The notes under the pieces are model-generated. The model did not search any database. It was not told where the DNA came from and saw only the letters and a list, made by a program, of their open reading frames with translations. A DNA stretch of 64,000 nt from Gelatoporia subvermispora B (taxonomy: Eukaryota; Basidiomycota; Agaricomycetes; Polyporales; Gelatoporiaceae), in assembly GCA_000320605.2 (NCBI GenBank), contig KB445793.1, positions 1,828,536-1,892,535 on the forward strand, written 5' to 3'. The position numbers and the translations under genes are program-made. This document shows positions 32,028-44,690 of the stretch, piece by piece (position 1 is the stretch's first letter; every line of letters begins with the position of its first letter).

Positions 32028-35000
32028 ATGAGGATCGTTTCCACATTCCATCCTCCGTCCTCCGTCAGCAGCTCTATAAGATGCCGTCTCACATCAAGCC
32101 CAACGGAATGTCTCGTTATTGCGAAAACCAATAGACTTGTGGTGCTTTCTATCCAGCCCGAAGGTTTGCGTGAAGAGTCTACGTTTGATATATGGGGGCG
32201 TGTGCTCTCGTTGCGAACGATACCCGTGGATGTGAGTCACTCGGTGGCTGGTGGCCACGTCGATTTGTAGTAACCATGCCTTTCTCCTACGTTCAGGACA
32301 CCGGGAGCTGCAACATACTCGCCTTGATTGATCACCCTGATGCCAAACTTATCGTACTTGGCGGCGTCGCGGACGACTCCGGGTTGACTCTGGTGACAAA
32401 GGGCCATGTCTCCTTGCAGGAGCGAGGCGGTCGTGTCGCCGAGTTCCTTACCGATGTTTTCGTTCACCCTGGCGGCGAGGTTGCCGTTGTAAGCTGCTAT
32501 GCAGGCAAGCTTAAGGTTGTGCAATTCAAGGAAGGCAACATTGATACGCATGCGCATTTCGATGTCTCGTGAGTGAATCCCCGCCGTTAGCTTCTTACGG
32601 CTGAGATGTACATGAATAGCATCCCCGAGATGAACATCTTGGCGTTGAATTTCCTACATACTGACGACAACCAGTATATCCTCGCCATAATTAATTACGA
32701 TCACCAGCGGCGGGTGCAACTGCTATCGCGAAAGCTGGATCTGGAGAACTACGAACTAGACCCCTCCCCATCTGTCGTGCTCCTGAGTACTCAACTCTCG
32801 TCAAGTCACTTCCCCTCGATAGAAACGCCACCATTGCTTGTTCCGATCTTTCCTGAAGGAGATGGAGGGCATCTAGGCGGTGTACTCGTACTTGGTGGAC
32901 GAAAGATCCTCTTTTTCGAGCATACATCCGAGGATCGCCAGCAAATCAAGCGAGAGAAACAGATCCGCCTTGAGAGGCGGCTTTCTAGTAAAGACCCTAT
33001 GGAAGTTGCGAAGGCGAGGGAGAAGGAGAAGGAACGGGATGCTCGCAAGGTCAAGCCGAAATTCAGTGTCAAATGGCCATGGAGCGATGTCACAGCGTAA
33101 GTGATCATAACATGCCGTTACATGATGTTGTTTCCATGGAATTACTCCCTGTAGATGGTGCCCGCTAGACGAGGAAAGTAGGAGGTTCTTGGTTGGAGAC
33201 GCTTATGGCCGGCTAGCTCTGTTAGTTCTTGATACGACAGGGTTGATCGTATCCCCTCTTGGAGAGGTGTGTCAAGCATGGTATTCTCTATTTAGACGAG
33301 CAGCGCTCATGAACCGTGTTCAGACGTCCCCGCCCACCACACTATCCTACCTAGACTCGCAGGTTGTCTACGTCGGCTCTCACATGGGCAATCCCCAGCT
33401 TCTCCGCATACATACTTCTCCGATCGCCGACCATGGTTCAGAAACGCTTCCCATTCCTCTTGGGGTTACCACCATCTCGCCGGCGTTGTTATCCCCTAGC
33501 AAAGGCAAAGGCAGGGCCGACGAGGACGACAACGACGAGGACGAGGACGACGATGTAGACATGTCGGACAATCGGGAAGGACGAGATGGTAGAATCATCG
33601 CGACGAAAGGCCAATTCATTGAGGTGCTGGACACGTTCCAAAATATTGCGCCTATCGTGGACGCTGTGCTCGCGGATTTGGACGACAGTGGTCAGGTTAG
33701 TCCGTCTATACCCTGCGTTCCCGGCATATGTCTGACAGTGTCTTAGTCCCAAATTATAACATGTTCGGGTGGACGAAATAGCGGTGCACTGAAGGTTGTG
33801 CGCACGGGTGCGGATTTTCAGGAACTGGCGCGGGTAAATGGGATTACAGGTATCACGAGCCTCTGGCCCGTGCGTTCACGATTCGAGCACTCGTGAGTCG
33901 CACTGGATGTTACCATCTCTCTCCTCTGAGCCATTGTCCCACATAGCACGGACTCGCATCTCGTTGCATCAACGGAAACGGAGACTTACGTGTTCAAGTT
34001 CGACTCTTCCGACGTTATCACCCAGCTCGATTCCTCCGCCGACGGGTTCATCACCACCGCGCCAACACTTGCGGCCGCGAACATCCCAAGGCGTGTTTCC
34101 ACCAATGCTGGCGGGCGAGTGTCCTCCTCGTACGTCGACTCGTCACTTGTCATTCAAGTGACCCCAGAGATGATCACCCTACTGGAGTATGATGCTGCGC
34201 TGGGATTGTTTTCGTTAGTGGGCGAGGGGTGGGATCCAAAGTCGCAGGGTGCCATCGGCGGGCGACGTCGGATTGTCGCCGCAGATGTCAACGCCAGTCA
34301 GATCGTAGTTGGCTTGGACGGAGGCAAGGTGTGTCTCCTAAATCTGGCGGACAATTCACGGTTCCAGGTCCAAAGGTGCGTTAACCCATTTTAGATGAGC
34401 CGCGTGTGGCACGCCTGAACCTGCGTCCTAGGTCTCGGGGCTTTGCAGATCCAGTGTATGGCCCGCTCGATGTATCTGCGGTGTCCTGCGTGCCGTTCGA
34501 CCGCACCAAGAACTTTGCAACGAACATTGCGGTGGCTTTCTGGGGAACTAACAAAGTGCAGATCTTGTCTATATCTTCTCAAGATGCCACACTGGCAACC
34601 GTGTGCGAAGTCTCAGGATTGCCCTCTTTACCGCGCTCCGTGCTGCTGCACAACTTCGGAACGGGACGCACCAAAAAGGAACCCGATTTCCACCCCCATG
34701 TGCTCGTGGGACTAGTCGATGGATCTGTGATCTCGTTCAGCGTCGTCGAGAACGAACTGAAGGAGAAGAAGGTTTTCTCCCTCGGCATCGCTCCGGTGTC
34801 GCTGTCTAGATGCGAGGTAGACGGTAAAATCACTGTGTTCGCGGTGGGAAGTCGCACGTCTGTGCTCTATTGGGACAAGCAACGGCTGACCAACTCCCCT
34901 GTGATGATCAAGGTCTGTGTATTTGGATGTTATGATGTTGTAGCCACTGATTTGCAAAGGACATGGCGGTCGGCACGAGTCTCAACACCTCGTATTTCCG

Positions 35001-36601
35001 GTCCAGTCTCGTTCTTGCTGCGTCCAGTGGTCTGATCATTGGTACCATCCGCGGCGTCGACAAGATGCAGATCCGATCGGTTGGGTTATATCCCGTTGTG
35101 TTATATGTTGGTGCTCACGTCATCCTAGATACCGTTTGGCCTGTCAGATCCACGCCGGATAGCATATCACTCACGACTCAAGCTGTTCGGCGTAGGCTGC
35201 AACCGCACTATGCCACTTCGACCGGGGGAATTCCAGGGAACAACGAGCTCGTTCAAGATCATTGATGCCACAACCTTCAATGGTAGGTGTGTGCCATCAA
35301 TATTGTCGCTCGGATACTGATGCTACCTCTCAGGACTGTGGGACTTCGAACTACAGGCAAACGAAGAAGTCTCGTCGGTCATGGCGCTTCCTGATGGCAC
35401 AGATGGGCGTAGTCCGTGCTTCTGCGTTGGGACAGTGTTCTTTGAAGTGGAAGAAACGGAACCAACATCTGGCCGATTACTCCTCTTTGCTATTGGATCG
35501 GATGGTGCGACATCGTCTGCAGATGGTGAACTGCGTCTTGTTACCACTCAAGATGTCAAGGGTTGCGTGTTCCAAATAACGAGCGTCAACAATTTCATCG
35601 CAGCCGCCATCAATTCAAACGTACGTTGCCAAGATTTAGCGATTCTGATTCTAATTGATCACTTCCGTTAAATCACATCTAGGTCGTGCTCTTTGCGTTG
35701 AGAGATACGAACAAACAATATGCACTGCAACAAGTAGCAGATTGGAATCACAATTACTTCGTGACAAACCTCGCCTCCCATGGTGATCGTTTGATTGTCG
35801 GAGATGCTATCAGCTCTGTCTCCTTGCTACGGGTTTCCGTCGCACGGATTGAATGCTTGTCGAGAGATTATAGCCCTCTCTGGCCTGTGGCTGTTGAAGC
35901 TACGGCAGAAAATCAGATCATCGGTGCAAACGTTCGTCGTTTAACTTTCTGCTGTTCTCCCGCAATCCTTGACAGCGCCTATGGCAACTCTGCAGAGCGA
36001 CTGCAACCTGTTCTCGTTCGCCTTGCAACATATAGACGGCCGCAAGGTGCTCGAAAGGGACGGAAGCTATCACTTAGACGACATAGTGAACAAATTTGCG
36101 CCTGGTAAGGTTGATAATTCTAGGATATGCCTGAGTGTTGACCGATGAATGGCGCAGGTGGTCTCGTTGCTGCGGATTCTTCGACTGGATATACCCTCCG
36201 GCCAAGACAACTGTTCTTCAGCTCGTCAGGCCGTATAGGCGTCATCATTGATGTGGACGACGAATTGTCATTGCCATTGACGTCGCTACAGATGAACATG
36301 GCAAAGCGCATCAAGGGCCCAGGCGACACCAATCATACAGAGTGAGTTTGCTGTGAGTTGAACATCAGGCTAGGCGTACTCACAGCTACACTCTTGCAGA
36401 TGGCGAGCACCGACAAATGCTCGCGGTCGTACGGACGCAGAGGCATCTGCCTTCGGATTCCTTGACGGCGACTTCATAGAACAATTCCTGACACATCCAC
36501 GACCACACGAACTACTAGCAGGCGACATCGAAGCTGAACGAATAACATTGCCACAGGCTCAAATTCAAGAGGTTTTGGAGAAGCTCCAGAGTCTACACTA
36601 A
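32028..36601 (+). CDS. DDB1: DNA damage-binding protein 1 (DDB1) homologue
   Basis: A long spliced gene, estimated at 1,200-1,300 aa, from ATG 32028 to TAA 36599-36601. The start MRIVSTFHPPSSVSSSIRCR and TECLVIAKTNRLVVLSIQPE match the first propeller (MMS1_N). DTFQNIAPIVDAVLADLDDS, IITCSGGRNSGALKVVRTGA and GITSLWPVRSRFE are the conserved DDB1/CPSF-A central segments. The C-terminal CPSF_A part ends FGFLDGDFIEQFL and IQEVLEKLQSLH. DDB1 is the adaptor linking CUL4-RING ubiquitin ligases to substrate receptors, and it recognises UV lesions with DDB2. Two insertions stand out: a basic, helical one near 32940-33060 (REKEKERDARKVK) and an acidic one near 33510-33580 (DEDDNDEDEDDDVDMSD). No frameshift was seen. 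Confidence 0.85.
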
Positions 36602-36758
36602 CGAGACAAGAGCTATCGAACAGAGAAGCGAAGAAAACGATGGGAGGGGTCCATGTCAGTCTCGAGAATCCGCATGTACTATATGTAGTGATTGTGTTGT
36701 AACAAGTGGACAAGATTGCGTGACTTATAAATAGAGGAACAGTCGACGGTATTGGTCA

Positions 36759-39700
36759 TCAAGGGGTCGTAAACGGGGCCGTGAACAGAGATTTCAAGTA
36801 GTAGAATGGGAGGGGGAGGGCAAACTCGTCCTCCTGCATGTTGCTAGGCGCGAAGTAAAATCCGGAGACCAAAACAAGGTAACTGCATTCGAGTCAGACC
36901 AGTCGTGTGAAGAAATTGATAGATCGCCATACCTCAGGATAAGGATGCTTCCACGGTGGTAGTTGCTCTTTGCTTCGATGTATGTGTAAGTCATGAGGAA
37001 CACGGACAAGATGATCACAACGACGTCCCAGCGAGGGAAGATCAGTCTACAATACAGGGTCAATATCACACAAGCGAATAAGCTGAGAGTCACTCACGTG
37101 AAAGTTTCCGCAACCGAGCCCATCTTATCCGGTGCATACCAAGCGGAGAACGCGACCATGGCAGGAATTTGCAGCAGACAGACCTGGAGAGCATATGCCG
37201 AGCCAATTTCCATACTACACAAAAGTCAGAGCCACGATAACCATGCAACCTCGTGTAACGTACCTGAGCGCAATATTGCCGTTCATTGCGAAGGACATTG
37301 CGTTCATGAACTCAGTGGTGTTGGGGACCAGAGCAAACAAAGTAACACCCAAAAACTTCTCATCGATGCCAGAGCCCTCGAGGACGACATCGACGACAGA
37401 CACCAAGAGCTCTGCGAATTTCCTCAGCGAGGCACTAGGTAAATGATGTCATAGCTCGACGTACCGGCAATCAGAGCATACAAAGCAGTGCAGGCGAGAA
37501 GCACGCTTGCACTAGTGGTACGGCTCCAGGACGGTGCATCATGTCCACCATGTCCGGCAGCAGCTTCGATTTCCGTGCTCGGGATAGCACCGCGAGGCCT
37601 CGCCGGGGAGCGCGACATATGTTGGTGTCTCAAGGCGCTTACGGTCGCAACCGCGACCGCTCTCGTGAAGTCGTCCGTAGACATGTCCCCAGGAGGACGC
37701 AGGCCAGTATCCTTCATCGCATGGTCAACGCTCTCCATGATAGGCATATAAGCTTGAGAGTGCACAGCCGGAGGCTCTGCGTATGAGATCCGCCTTTGAG
37801 TCGTCACTGGGGCTGCAGCGAACTCGGCTGACGTTTGCTGAATGTGCTGCGGACCGAGGTATGTATTTGGAGACGGCTCATGAGGAGTTTGACTCCTAGA
37901 CGTAGCTGCGCTGTCGGCAGTGGTGATAATACTTGGTTTATGGCGCAGAGAGCTTGCGGGGCGTTGTGCGTTATATGCACTCGCGTTACCGGGCCGCAAT
38001 CTCTGGTACAAGGAGAAGCGTTGTCCACCGGTTTGAACGGGGACATCCATGGGGTGGAGGAGTTGTTGAGGATTTTGCCAGATCTGGCTGGCATGAGTAC
38101 GAAGAGAGAACCACAAACCGATGAGATAGGACTGCGATATTTGGTGAATTCCCCGTGTACGCCGTCAAGCTGATTGTGCTTACAAGAACGAGGATAACAG
38201 CGCAGAAGTAAATGAGTGACTTGACGGTTGATTGATAGAACGGGTCTTCTGCAGGATCAGGGTGTTTGTAGTAACAGTGCTGGCAGACCCAGGGTGCATC
38301 TGTCGCGTTCGGACCCACACGTGCTGGACATCCATCGCAGATCAATTGGAACTATGTCGGGTCATTAACTCGTATTTCAAAGACTATTAAGCAATTCACT
38401 CACGCTGCCGTACGTTTGGTAGAACATCGTCGGAGCAAGTGTCCCAATGATTGCCATGATGAGCAACATACTCGTGACACCAGCACTCTTGGCATTGAAC
38501 GATTGCTCCTTCCTAATCAGAGCCATGCTACACATACTAGACCCAGGCATGAGCAGGACTCCGGCGAGTAGACTGCCAACAATGGACCCTTCCACAAGAT
38601 GTCCTTTGTCTTCCGTTAATGCAATGGCATACAGGATGATCTCGATAATGGAACCGAAAGTGGCATTGATGACTGCACCCATACCAATAGACGATTGGGC
38701 AGAAATGGATGCGACAGCCATACCGATGAAGTACGACAATGGGATGACGCTCGCCAAGCTCAGGACGAAAATCGTCACGCGGGACGCTAGGAATGCGAGC
38801 ACGGCCGGTACATGTTGGCCTGTGCGCTCTCGTTGGTCAGCGATTCTCCTCAGCACGAACCCGTCAAAGAGAACGAAGAAGACAATTGGCATGAGGTTGA
38901 CGAAGAGGATGTTGACGCCACCGACAGTGTACTTGTAATACTTCCAGCCTAGAGCTCGATAAGTGCAGAGCAGGACCGTGGAAGTGGGGGATCCATAGGG
39001 TGCTGTCTGTCCTGCAGAAAGTCGAGCTGGCTTGAAAGTTACTGGAGTTCCACTGGTAGAATGGGATTGGTCTTCCTGGTTACCAACCGAAGCCTCGACA
39101 TCATCATGAACGGGAACCACGGGCGCAGCACAGAACCGAATGGTAGTGGGTCGCTTGAAGAGGTAGTTGAGTAGGGCCCATGAAAGCTTGGCCATGGGAA
39201 TGGTGAATACCATGCCCCAGCAAGCGATACAGACCAGCAGTATGAAGGGAGCGATGAAACATGTGAACATCACACGGAAAAGAAGCTTGCCGAGCCAGTC
39301 GTGATGCTTGCCCTCCTTCGTATCAGCAAGGGAGTAGGAAAGAGGGGGTGAAATTGGGACGATAGACGTCGCACCGTACGACTTTGAAGGCTTCAGTGGT
39401 GCACGCGAATGACCTCCTCCCAACAACGCAGTCGTTGCGGTAGGGAGGGTGGAGCCTGCCGCCGGCGGTATACGCGAACCGAGGGTACGAGGAGTGATTG
39501 TGTCATAGCTCGCCTGAGAGAGGTGACCTGAAGGGGTGGAACTGTCCGTCTCTTCCTCGGTATGGAGGGAACGCGGGCGAGGGCCGTTCGTCTCCGTCTC
39601 ATCGCTTTCGCCGCCATCGTCTTCATCCCCGTCCTCATTACCTAACCCGACATCACCTTCAATGTACTTTCCGAACGGCCAGAAGATGTACCATCCGAGA

Positions 39701-40467
39701 CCATACACCAGGATTGAGTAGCGCCGACCACCTTGCGGCACGAGATAGAGCAGGGTCGACACGATGAAGCAGATCAGGGATAGCCACCATCCGAAGACGA
39801 TCGCCCACAGGATGTTTCCCGGAAGCAAATGCCGTTCAGCCTGTGCGGACGGGACGGAGTGCAACTCCTGGTCCGCGTACCGAGTGACGGACCGCGACTT
39901 CTTGTACAGCGCAGGCTTCCATATAGGAAGACCGAATGGATGCTCGACGTTGATGAGCGACTGACGCTCTCGGACTGTTATTGGGTCTTCTTCCCGCTGC
40001 GACTCGTCGTCATCCTCGTCGTCGGCGTCCGCTCCATCCGTCGCATCGCGCCGCCTAGTGCCCTCCGTAGCTGCGTCATCGTCTTCTGCAGCATCCTCAT
40101 CCTCCTCGCTGAGCATGCCATGGTCCTCGGCAAAGCCTCTATTGGTTGTGTGCGAGCTGGTGATGCTCGTGCTACGCGTGCTGCGCGTACCGCGCCTCCG
40201 TGTAGAGCTCGTGGATTCGTTGCGTGGGATTTGCGAGGGGCGTCGGGGAGTGGGAGAGATGGTCGGTGTCTTTGCGGTGAAGTAAGACGTGCCTTGCAGG
40301 TGGTGTTGCGGGGTGTTGGGAATAGACCATTGCGAACTCTGACTGACACTACGATGAACCGGGATACGACCAGGGAGCGTTATCGTCGTCGGGGTGGTGC
40401 CCGGGGTGATGTTGGCAGAACTGGACTCGCCAGGGTCGCGGTCGGGTGGGTTGGGGACGTCCGCCAT
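36759..40467 (-). CDS. VNX1: Vacuolar monovalent cation/H+ antiporter, Vnx1-like (CaCA family)
   Basis: The start is ATG 40467 ([19 protein letters not shown]); the upstream extension has no ATG. Exon 1 runs to 38404 and encodes a long, Ser/Thr-rich and acidic N-terminus, then membrane helices. It includes the first exchanger repeat with the ion-binding signature [20 protein letters not shown] and the glycine-rich [18 protein letters not shown]. Exon 2 (from 38351) has a Cys-rich loop, CDGCPARVG...CQHCYYKH. A hydrophilic loop of about 150 aa separates it from the second repeat ([20 protein letters not shown]). The last exon ends [11 protein letters not shown] at TGA 36759-36761. Vnx1 of yeast exchanges Na+ or K+ for H+ at the vacuolar membrane; Ca2+ as substrate cannot be excluded. 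Estimated length about 1,100 aa. Confidence 0.85.
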
Positions 40468-40802
40468 AGTAACGGTGGGCGGCGTGGTCGTCGTCAGAGA
40501 CGAAGAGGAGAGTGGCACCGGCACACTACTTTGGCTGAGCGAAGCTTCAGGAAGGCGCCTGGAGCGCGTCTGGCCTAGCGCGACTCGGCACTGCGGCAAA
40601 GCAAGCCAACAGAAACTGACAAATTAGGGGCTCTACTCTACGCACATTACATCCTGAATCTTTATAATGTCCGATTCGTGCCATCGCAAACATTGCTGTC
40701 ATAATGAGTGGACGTCGCCGGGAGCTGGCCAGGCGGCGGGGCGCAGTCAATGAAGCCATCCGAGTCGCACCGCGACCCGACCATCCATCCGTCCACACTC
40801 CT

Positions 40803-42805
40803 TCATTTCCGCAGAAGCTTTTCGCGGAGTTCCGCCCCCTTCAGCCTCGCTCGCAAGTACTCCAGCCGTGCCTCGTATCGCGCCGTCACCTCCGTTCGTC
40901 TTCGTCTGATGTCCGCAAGCTCTGTCTCCATCGCGCGAATCTCCTCCTCTTCAACATCTATTACCCTCCGCGTGCCATTGACAGCCCGTGAGGGTCGCAC
41001 GGTATCTGGCGAGGTCGCACCCACCGCAGTATGTCCGTGTGAATTAGGAGATGTGTCCATGTCCTGCGACTGTCGCTTGCTCTCCGCTTCAGCTACTGTG
41101 GCCAATGGCAAGTGCCCAGTGCTTCTCATCAGATTGACACTCGAACTGCTGCCCAGATGAGTCGGCATATTTGTCGAGGCCATGATGGTGATTCGCTGAC
41201 GAGATGACATCGACGCAAGAGAACTTTTCCTTGTCAGAGAGCCTTGGTGGGGGGCTAGCGAGCTTGACGCAGTAGGTGCTCGTCTTCTGCCATTTGTCGA
41301 TGGCGCTCGCTTGGAGGAGATGGTTGTCCTGATAGACCCACCGGATTTGAGTGACATCGCATCGATATCCTTCCCTGTGCGTAGTGATCGCACACTGGAG
41401 GATGAACCAATTTGTCGACTCAGATCGGTGAGACTGCCGTGCGAGGGTAATGGGGGTATCATGGGTGGTCGTCTGTGATGTCTGGTGAGAGTGCTCAGCT
41501 CAAGACCGTTGAAAGCATCCAGGAGTCGACGCCCTTCTGCCTCGACGAGCTCGATCTGCTTTCGCAAGTCTTTGGCCGTGTCCACGGTATCGTCGTTGGG
41601 TATAGCATCTGTTGTATATGAGAGGGTATCACTCGTGTCAAGGGCTACTGAAGAGGCTTGGAATGATGATGGGGGATTTGAGGCGCCTCGCCGTCTGCTC
41701 CTCAGGGAAGAAGGTCCAGAGACATCGGAAGGACGGCCAGCCATACTGGGTCTCCGGAAGAGCTGCCCAAAGGAATCGTCCGTCTTCAAGGAACTGTCGC
41801 TCAGCTGTTTTGACAGACTGCGAGGCAAGGTATGTCGTTCGGTACTCATTGGCGGTGAAGTTGACGTAGAGGAAAAGACGCTCATAGCGTCGCTTCCCCC
41901 AACGTCAAGCGAGGCACTAGCGACACGCTTGCTGGTGACACGTCGCAAGAGGCCAGTCACCGACGAAGTCAGAGACTTCTTAGAGTTGGAGCGTACGGAC
42001 GGTGCTTGTAGATGGAAGTTGGACGACGGGCGACGTTGGTGAGGCCCAGGTGATGCTGTGCAATTCGGCCGGTCGGGTCCCAAGTAGCACTTCTGAAATG
42101 GCTCGACACTCACATTGGCCATTCATGCCAGCATGGCTTCCAGACATGCGGACGAGCGGCGTCTCTGAGGGTAAGGCGGAGCCGTTGGCGAAACGCTCGA
42201 AAAGGTTCTGACGCAGAAGGCGGTACTCCTCATCGCTGATCAGAGAATGGGCGGCCGTTCAGCCGTCTATGAAACGGGCGAGGCGAGGCTAGGCTTCATT
42301 ACCTGAGCAAGCCTTCTTCATTTGCGGTTGCGAGTTCATTCAGTCGCTGGGCGAGAGTCATCCTGGTGACGTTCAGCGGGCTGTACACTGGATATTATGA
42401 GCGCGGACTGACGTGACGGGGTCGGCGGATGATCGACATCCCGCCTGGGTTCGAGCGTTCTCTGTCCGAGGATTCAGAGGAGAAGGAGGAGAGTTGGCCG
42501 CGTAGAAGGTATGTCGCAACGAAGTGCTGCTTCCTGCTGCGCGGTTGGAAGCGAACGAGCGGGATCCCTCCGAGAGGGAAAACTGAGAGGGGGACAAAGA
42601 CGAGGGTGCAGGAGAGGCAGATCCAGTGTCCCGCTCCTTGCCTTTTGCCTTGCCATACTGCGGGGTTTGTGAAGTCAGTGATATAGTATTGGGTGATATG
42701 CGGGGTACGGCGTACGAATCGCGAGCGGATGACCCGCACGACGGCGGTGTCATCCTGTATGATAGTTTCTGATTGTTCGGTCTTTCGTGAAGCGAAAAAG
42801 CCCAT
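40803..42805 (-). CDS. Uncharacterised protein with SHOCT-like helix and C-terminal coiled coil
   Basis: Five exons join in frame. The first starts at 42805 (MGFFASRKTEQSETIIQDDT; VVRVIRSRF). The second starts YGKAKGKERDTGSASP and ends at 42413. The third spans 42362-42303 (MTLAQRLNELATANEEGLL) and the fourth starts DEEYRLLRQNLFERFANGS. The last runs from about 42050 to 40803. The helix pair LNELATANEEGLLSDEEYRL resembles SHOCT-type oligomerisation segments (inferred). The middle is long, Ser-rich and disordered; the end is a charged coiled coil (EEEIRAMETELADIRRRRTE). I recall similar proteins in other Agaricomycetes but know no function. Confidence 0.7.
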
Positions 42806-42902
42806 GGCTAGCACTGCATGCTGGCCCGGGGAGAGAGTGCTCGAACCCGAGATTGCTGCGAACGTCGCGAGGTCGCTGCTCGTAATTACGCTGCTATTGT
42901 TG

Positions 42903-42965
42903 CTCGTAAGCAAATGTTATCTGCTCGTAGGCAAATGTTATCTGCTCGTGACCAAATGTTACTTG
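42903..42965. repeat. Three 21-bp direct repeats in a bidirectional promoter
   Basis: Units 42903-42923, 42924-42944 and 42945-42965 follow the pattern CTCGTARGCAAATGTTATCTG. The first two differ at one position and the third is more diverged (CTCGTGACCAAATGTTACTTG). They lie 98 bp upstream of the coiled-coil gene start (42805) and about 110 bp upstream of ERG24 (43073), so they could bind a factor acting on both genes. Confidence 0.7.
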
Positions 42966-43072
42966 CACAAAACATAATGATATTAAATCGGAGGCCGTGG
43001 GATCGGATACACGCCTCGGAGGAACGCGTCGTGACTGCGCTCATCTGCTGCCACCTACGTTTAACTCGGACC

Positions 43073-44690
43073 ATGTCCAAGGCAGAATCGACGCTCAACC
43101 CCCGTACGAAGGGCTACGAGTTCTTCGGTCCCCCGGGCGCGCTATTCGTCACCCTTTCCGTCCCGATAACGACCTATGCGCTCTACTTTGGCTGCGCGGA
43201 AGACACGGGTGGCTGCCCGCCACCCATCTCGACTCCCGCAATCGTCAACGCCCTGAGCAACTTGGACTTCTACAAGAGCCTATGGGACACTCAGGCAGCT
43301 CTGATGTACCTCGCGTGGTACACTTTTTGTATCGTGGCGTGGTTCGTTCTGCCCGGCGACTGGGTCGAAGGTGTGCAGCTGCGGAGCGGCGGGAAGAAGA
43401 AATACAAAATTAATGGTACGACTTCTGTCCGCATCGGCAAGTGCTGAGCTCTAAGTCCTCATCCAGCATTCTCAACCTTCCTGCTCACGTTGGGTCTGAC
43501 CTCCGGTTACATCTGGCAATATGGTCCACAGTCGTTCACCTTCTTCTATGAGCACTGGGTCGGCTTCATCACCGCCTCCGTTCTCATGAGCGTGGTCCAG
43601 GGTCTGGCCTGTTATGCTGCTTCGTTCCGCGAGGGTGCGCTGCTGGCTCTCGGAGGCAACACCGGCAGCTTCATCTACGACGTACGTCTTGCGTCCGAGA
43701 CTATGCTCTGCTTACGGAACCTTTCTTCTAGTTCTTCATCGGCCGTGAGCTCAACCCGAGAATCGGTTCCTTTGATGTGAAGTCATTCAACGAACTTCGC
43801 CCGGGTCTCATCCTATGGGCTTTGATTGATATCAGCATGGCGTGCGAGCAGGCCGTGCGCCGCGGGGGTCAAATCACCGACATCACCGACTCGATGTGGC
43901 TCGTGCTTGCCTTCCAGTTCTGGTATGTGGCCGATGGCCTGTACAACGAGGTGCGGAACTTGCCATGTCAGAAACTTCAGTGACTGACGGGGCCACGCAG
44001 CCTGCCATTTTGACAACCATGGACATCACCACGGACGGCTTTGGCTTCATGCTTGCAGTCGGAGACCTGGCTTGGGTGCCGTTCGTCTACTCATTACAAG
44101 CTCGCTACCTTGTCTTCAAGCAGAATGAGCTTGGCCCCGTCTGGACGGCTGGGATCGTCTTCGTGAACCTCCTGGGATACTATATCTTCCGCAGTGCCAA
44201 CGGTGAGAAGAACGACTTCCGTAACGGCAGGAACCCGAAGAGTAAGATCACTCGCCTGTATCTAGCCGAGCGTTCGCTTACATCCTCGGGAACTGTAGAC
44301 TTGAAATACATGACGACTGAGAGCGGTTCGAAGCTACTGATTTCTGGCTGGTGGGGTCTCTCTCGCCACCCGAACTACCTGTGGGTGTGTTCGCCGATTG
44401 CTCCGAATTCATGGCTTAGATCCCTCCACCTTGCAGTGGCGATCTCATTATGGCGTTCGCGTGGTCTCTACCCACGGGTTTCGAGACGCCAATCACCTAC
44501 TTCTACGTGGCGTATTTCGCAGTTTTGCTTGCGCACCGGCAGATGCGTGATGATGAGAACTGCGAGAAAAAGTGAGTGACATATCTAACGAATCCTTGAC
44601 CCGTAACTCACTGTCGACTACAGGTACGGGAAGGACTGGCACAAGTACACGAAGCTCGTCCCCTACCGCATCATCCCCTACGTGTATTAG
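43073..44690 (+). CDS. ERG24: C-14 sterol reductase (ERG24)
   Basis: Spliced gene from ATG 43073 ([20 protein letters not shown]) to TAG 44688-44690, about 430 aa. It is a multi-pass membrane enzyme of the ERG4/ERG24 family that reduces the C14=C15 double bond of the sterol precursor using NADPH in ergosterol synthesis. Family signatures are [20 protein letters not shown] (exon join near 43680-43735), [39 protein letters not shown] and the C-terminal [20 protein letters not shown]. The enzyme acts in the ER membrane and is the target of morpholine fungicides (known for the family). The shared promoter contains three 21-bp repeats. Confidence 0.95.
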
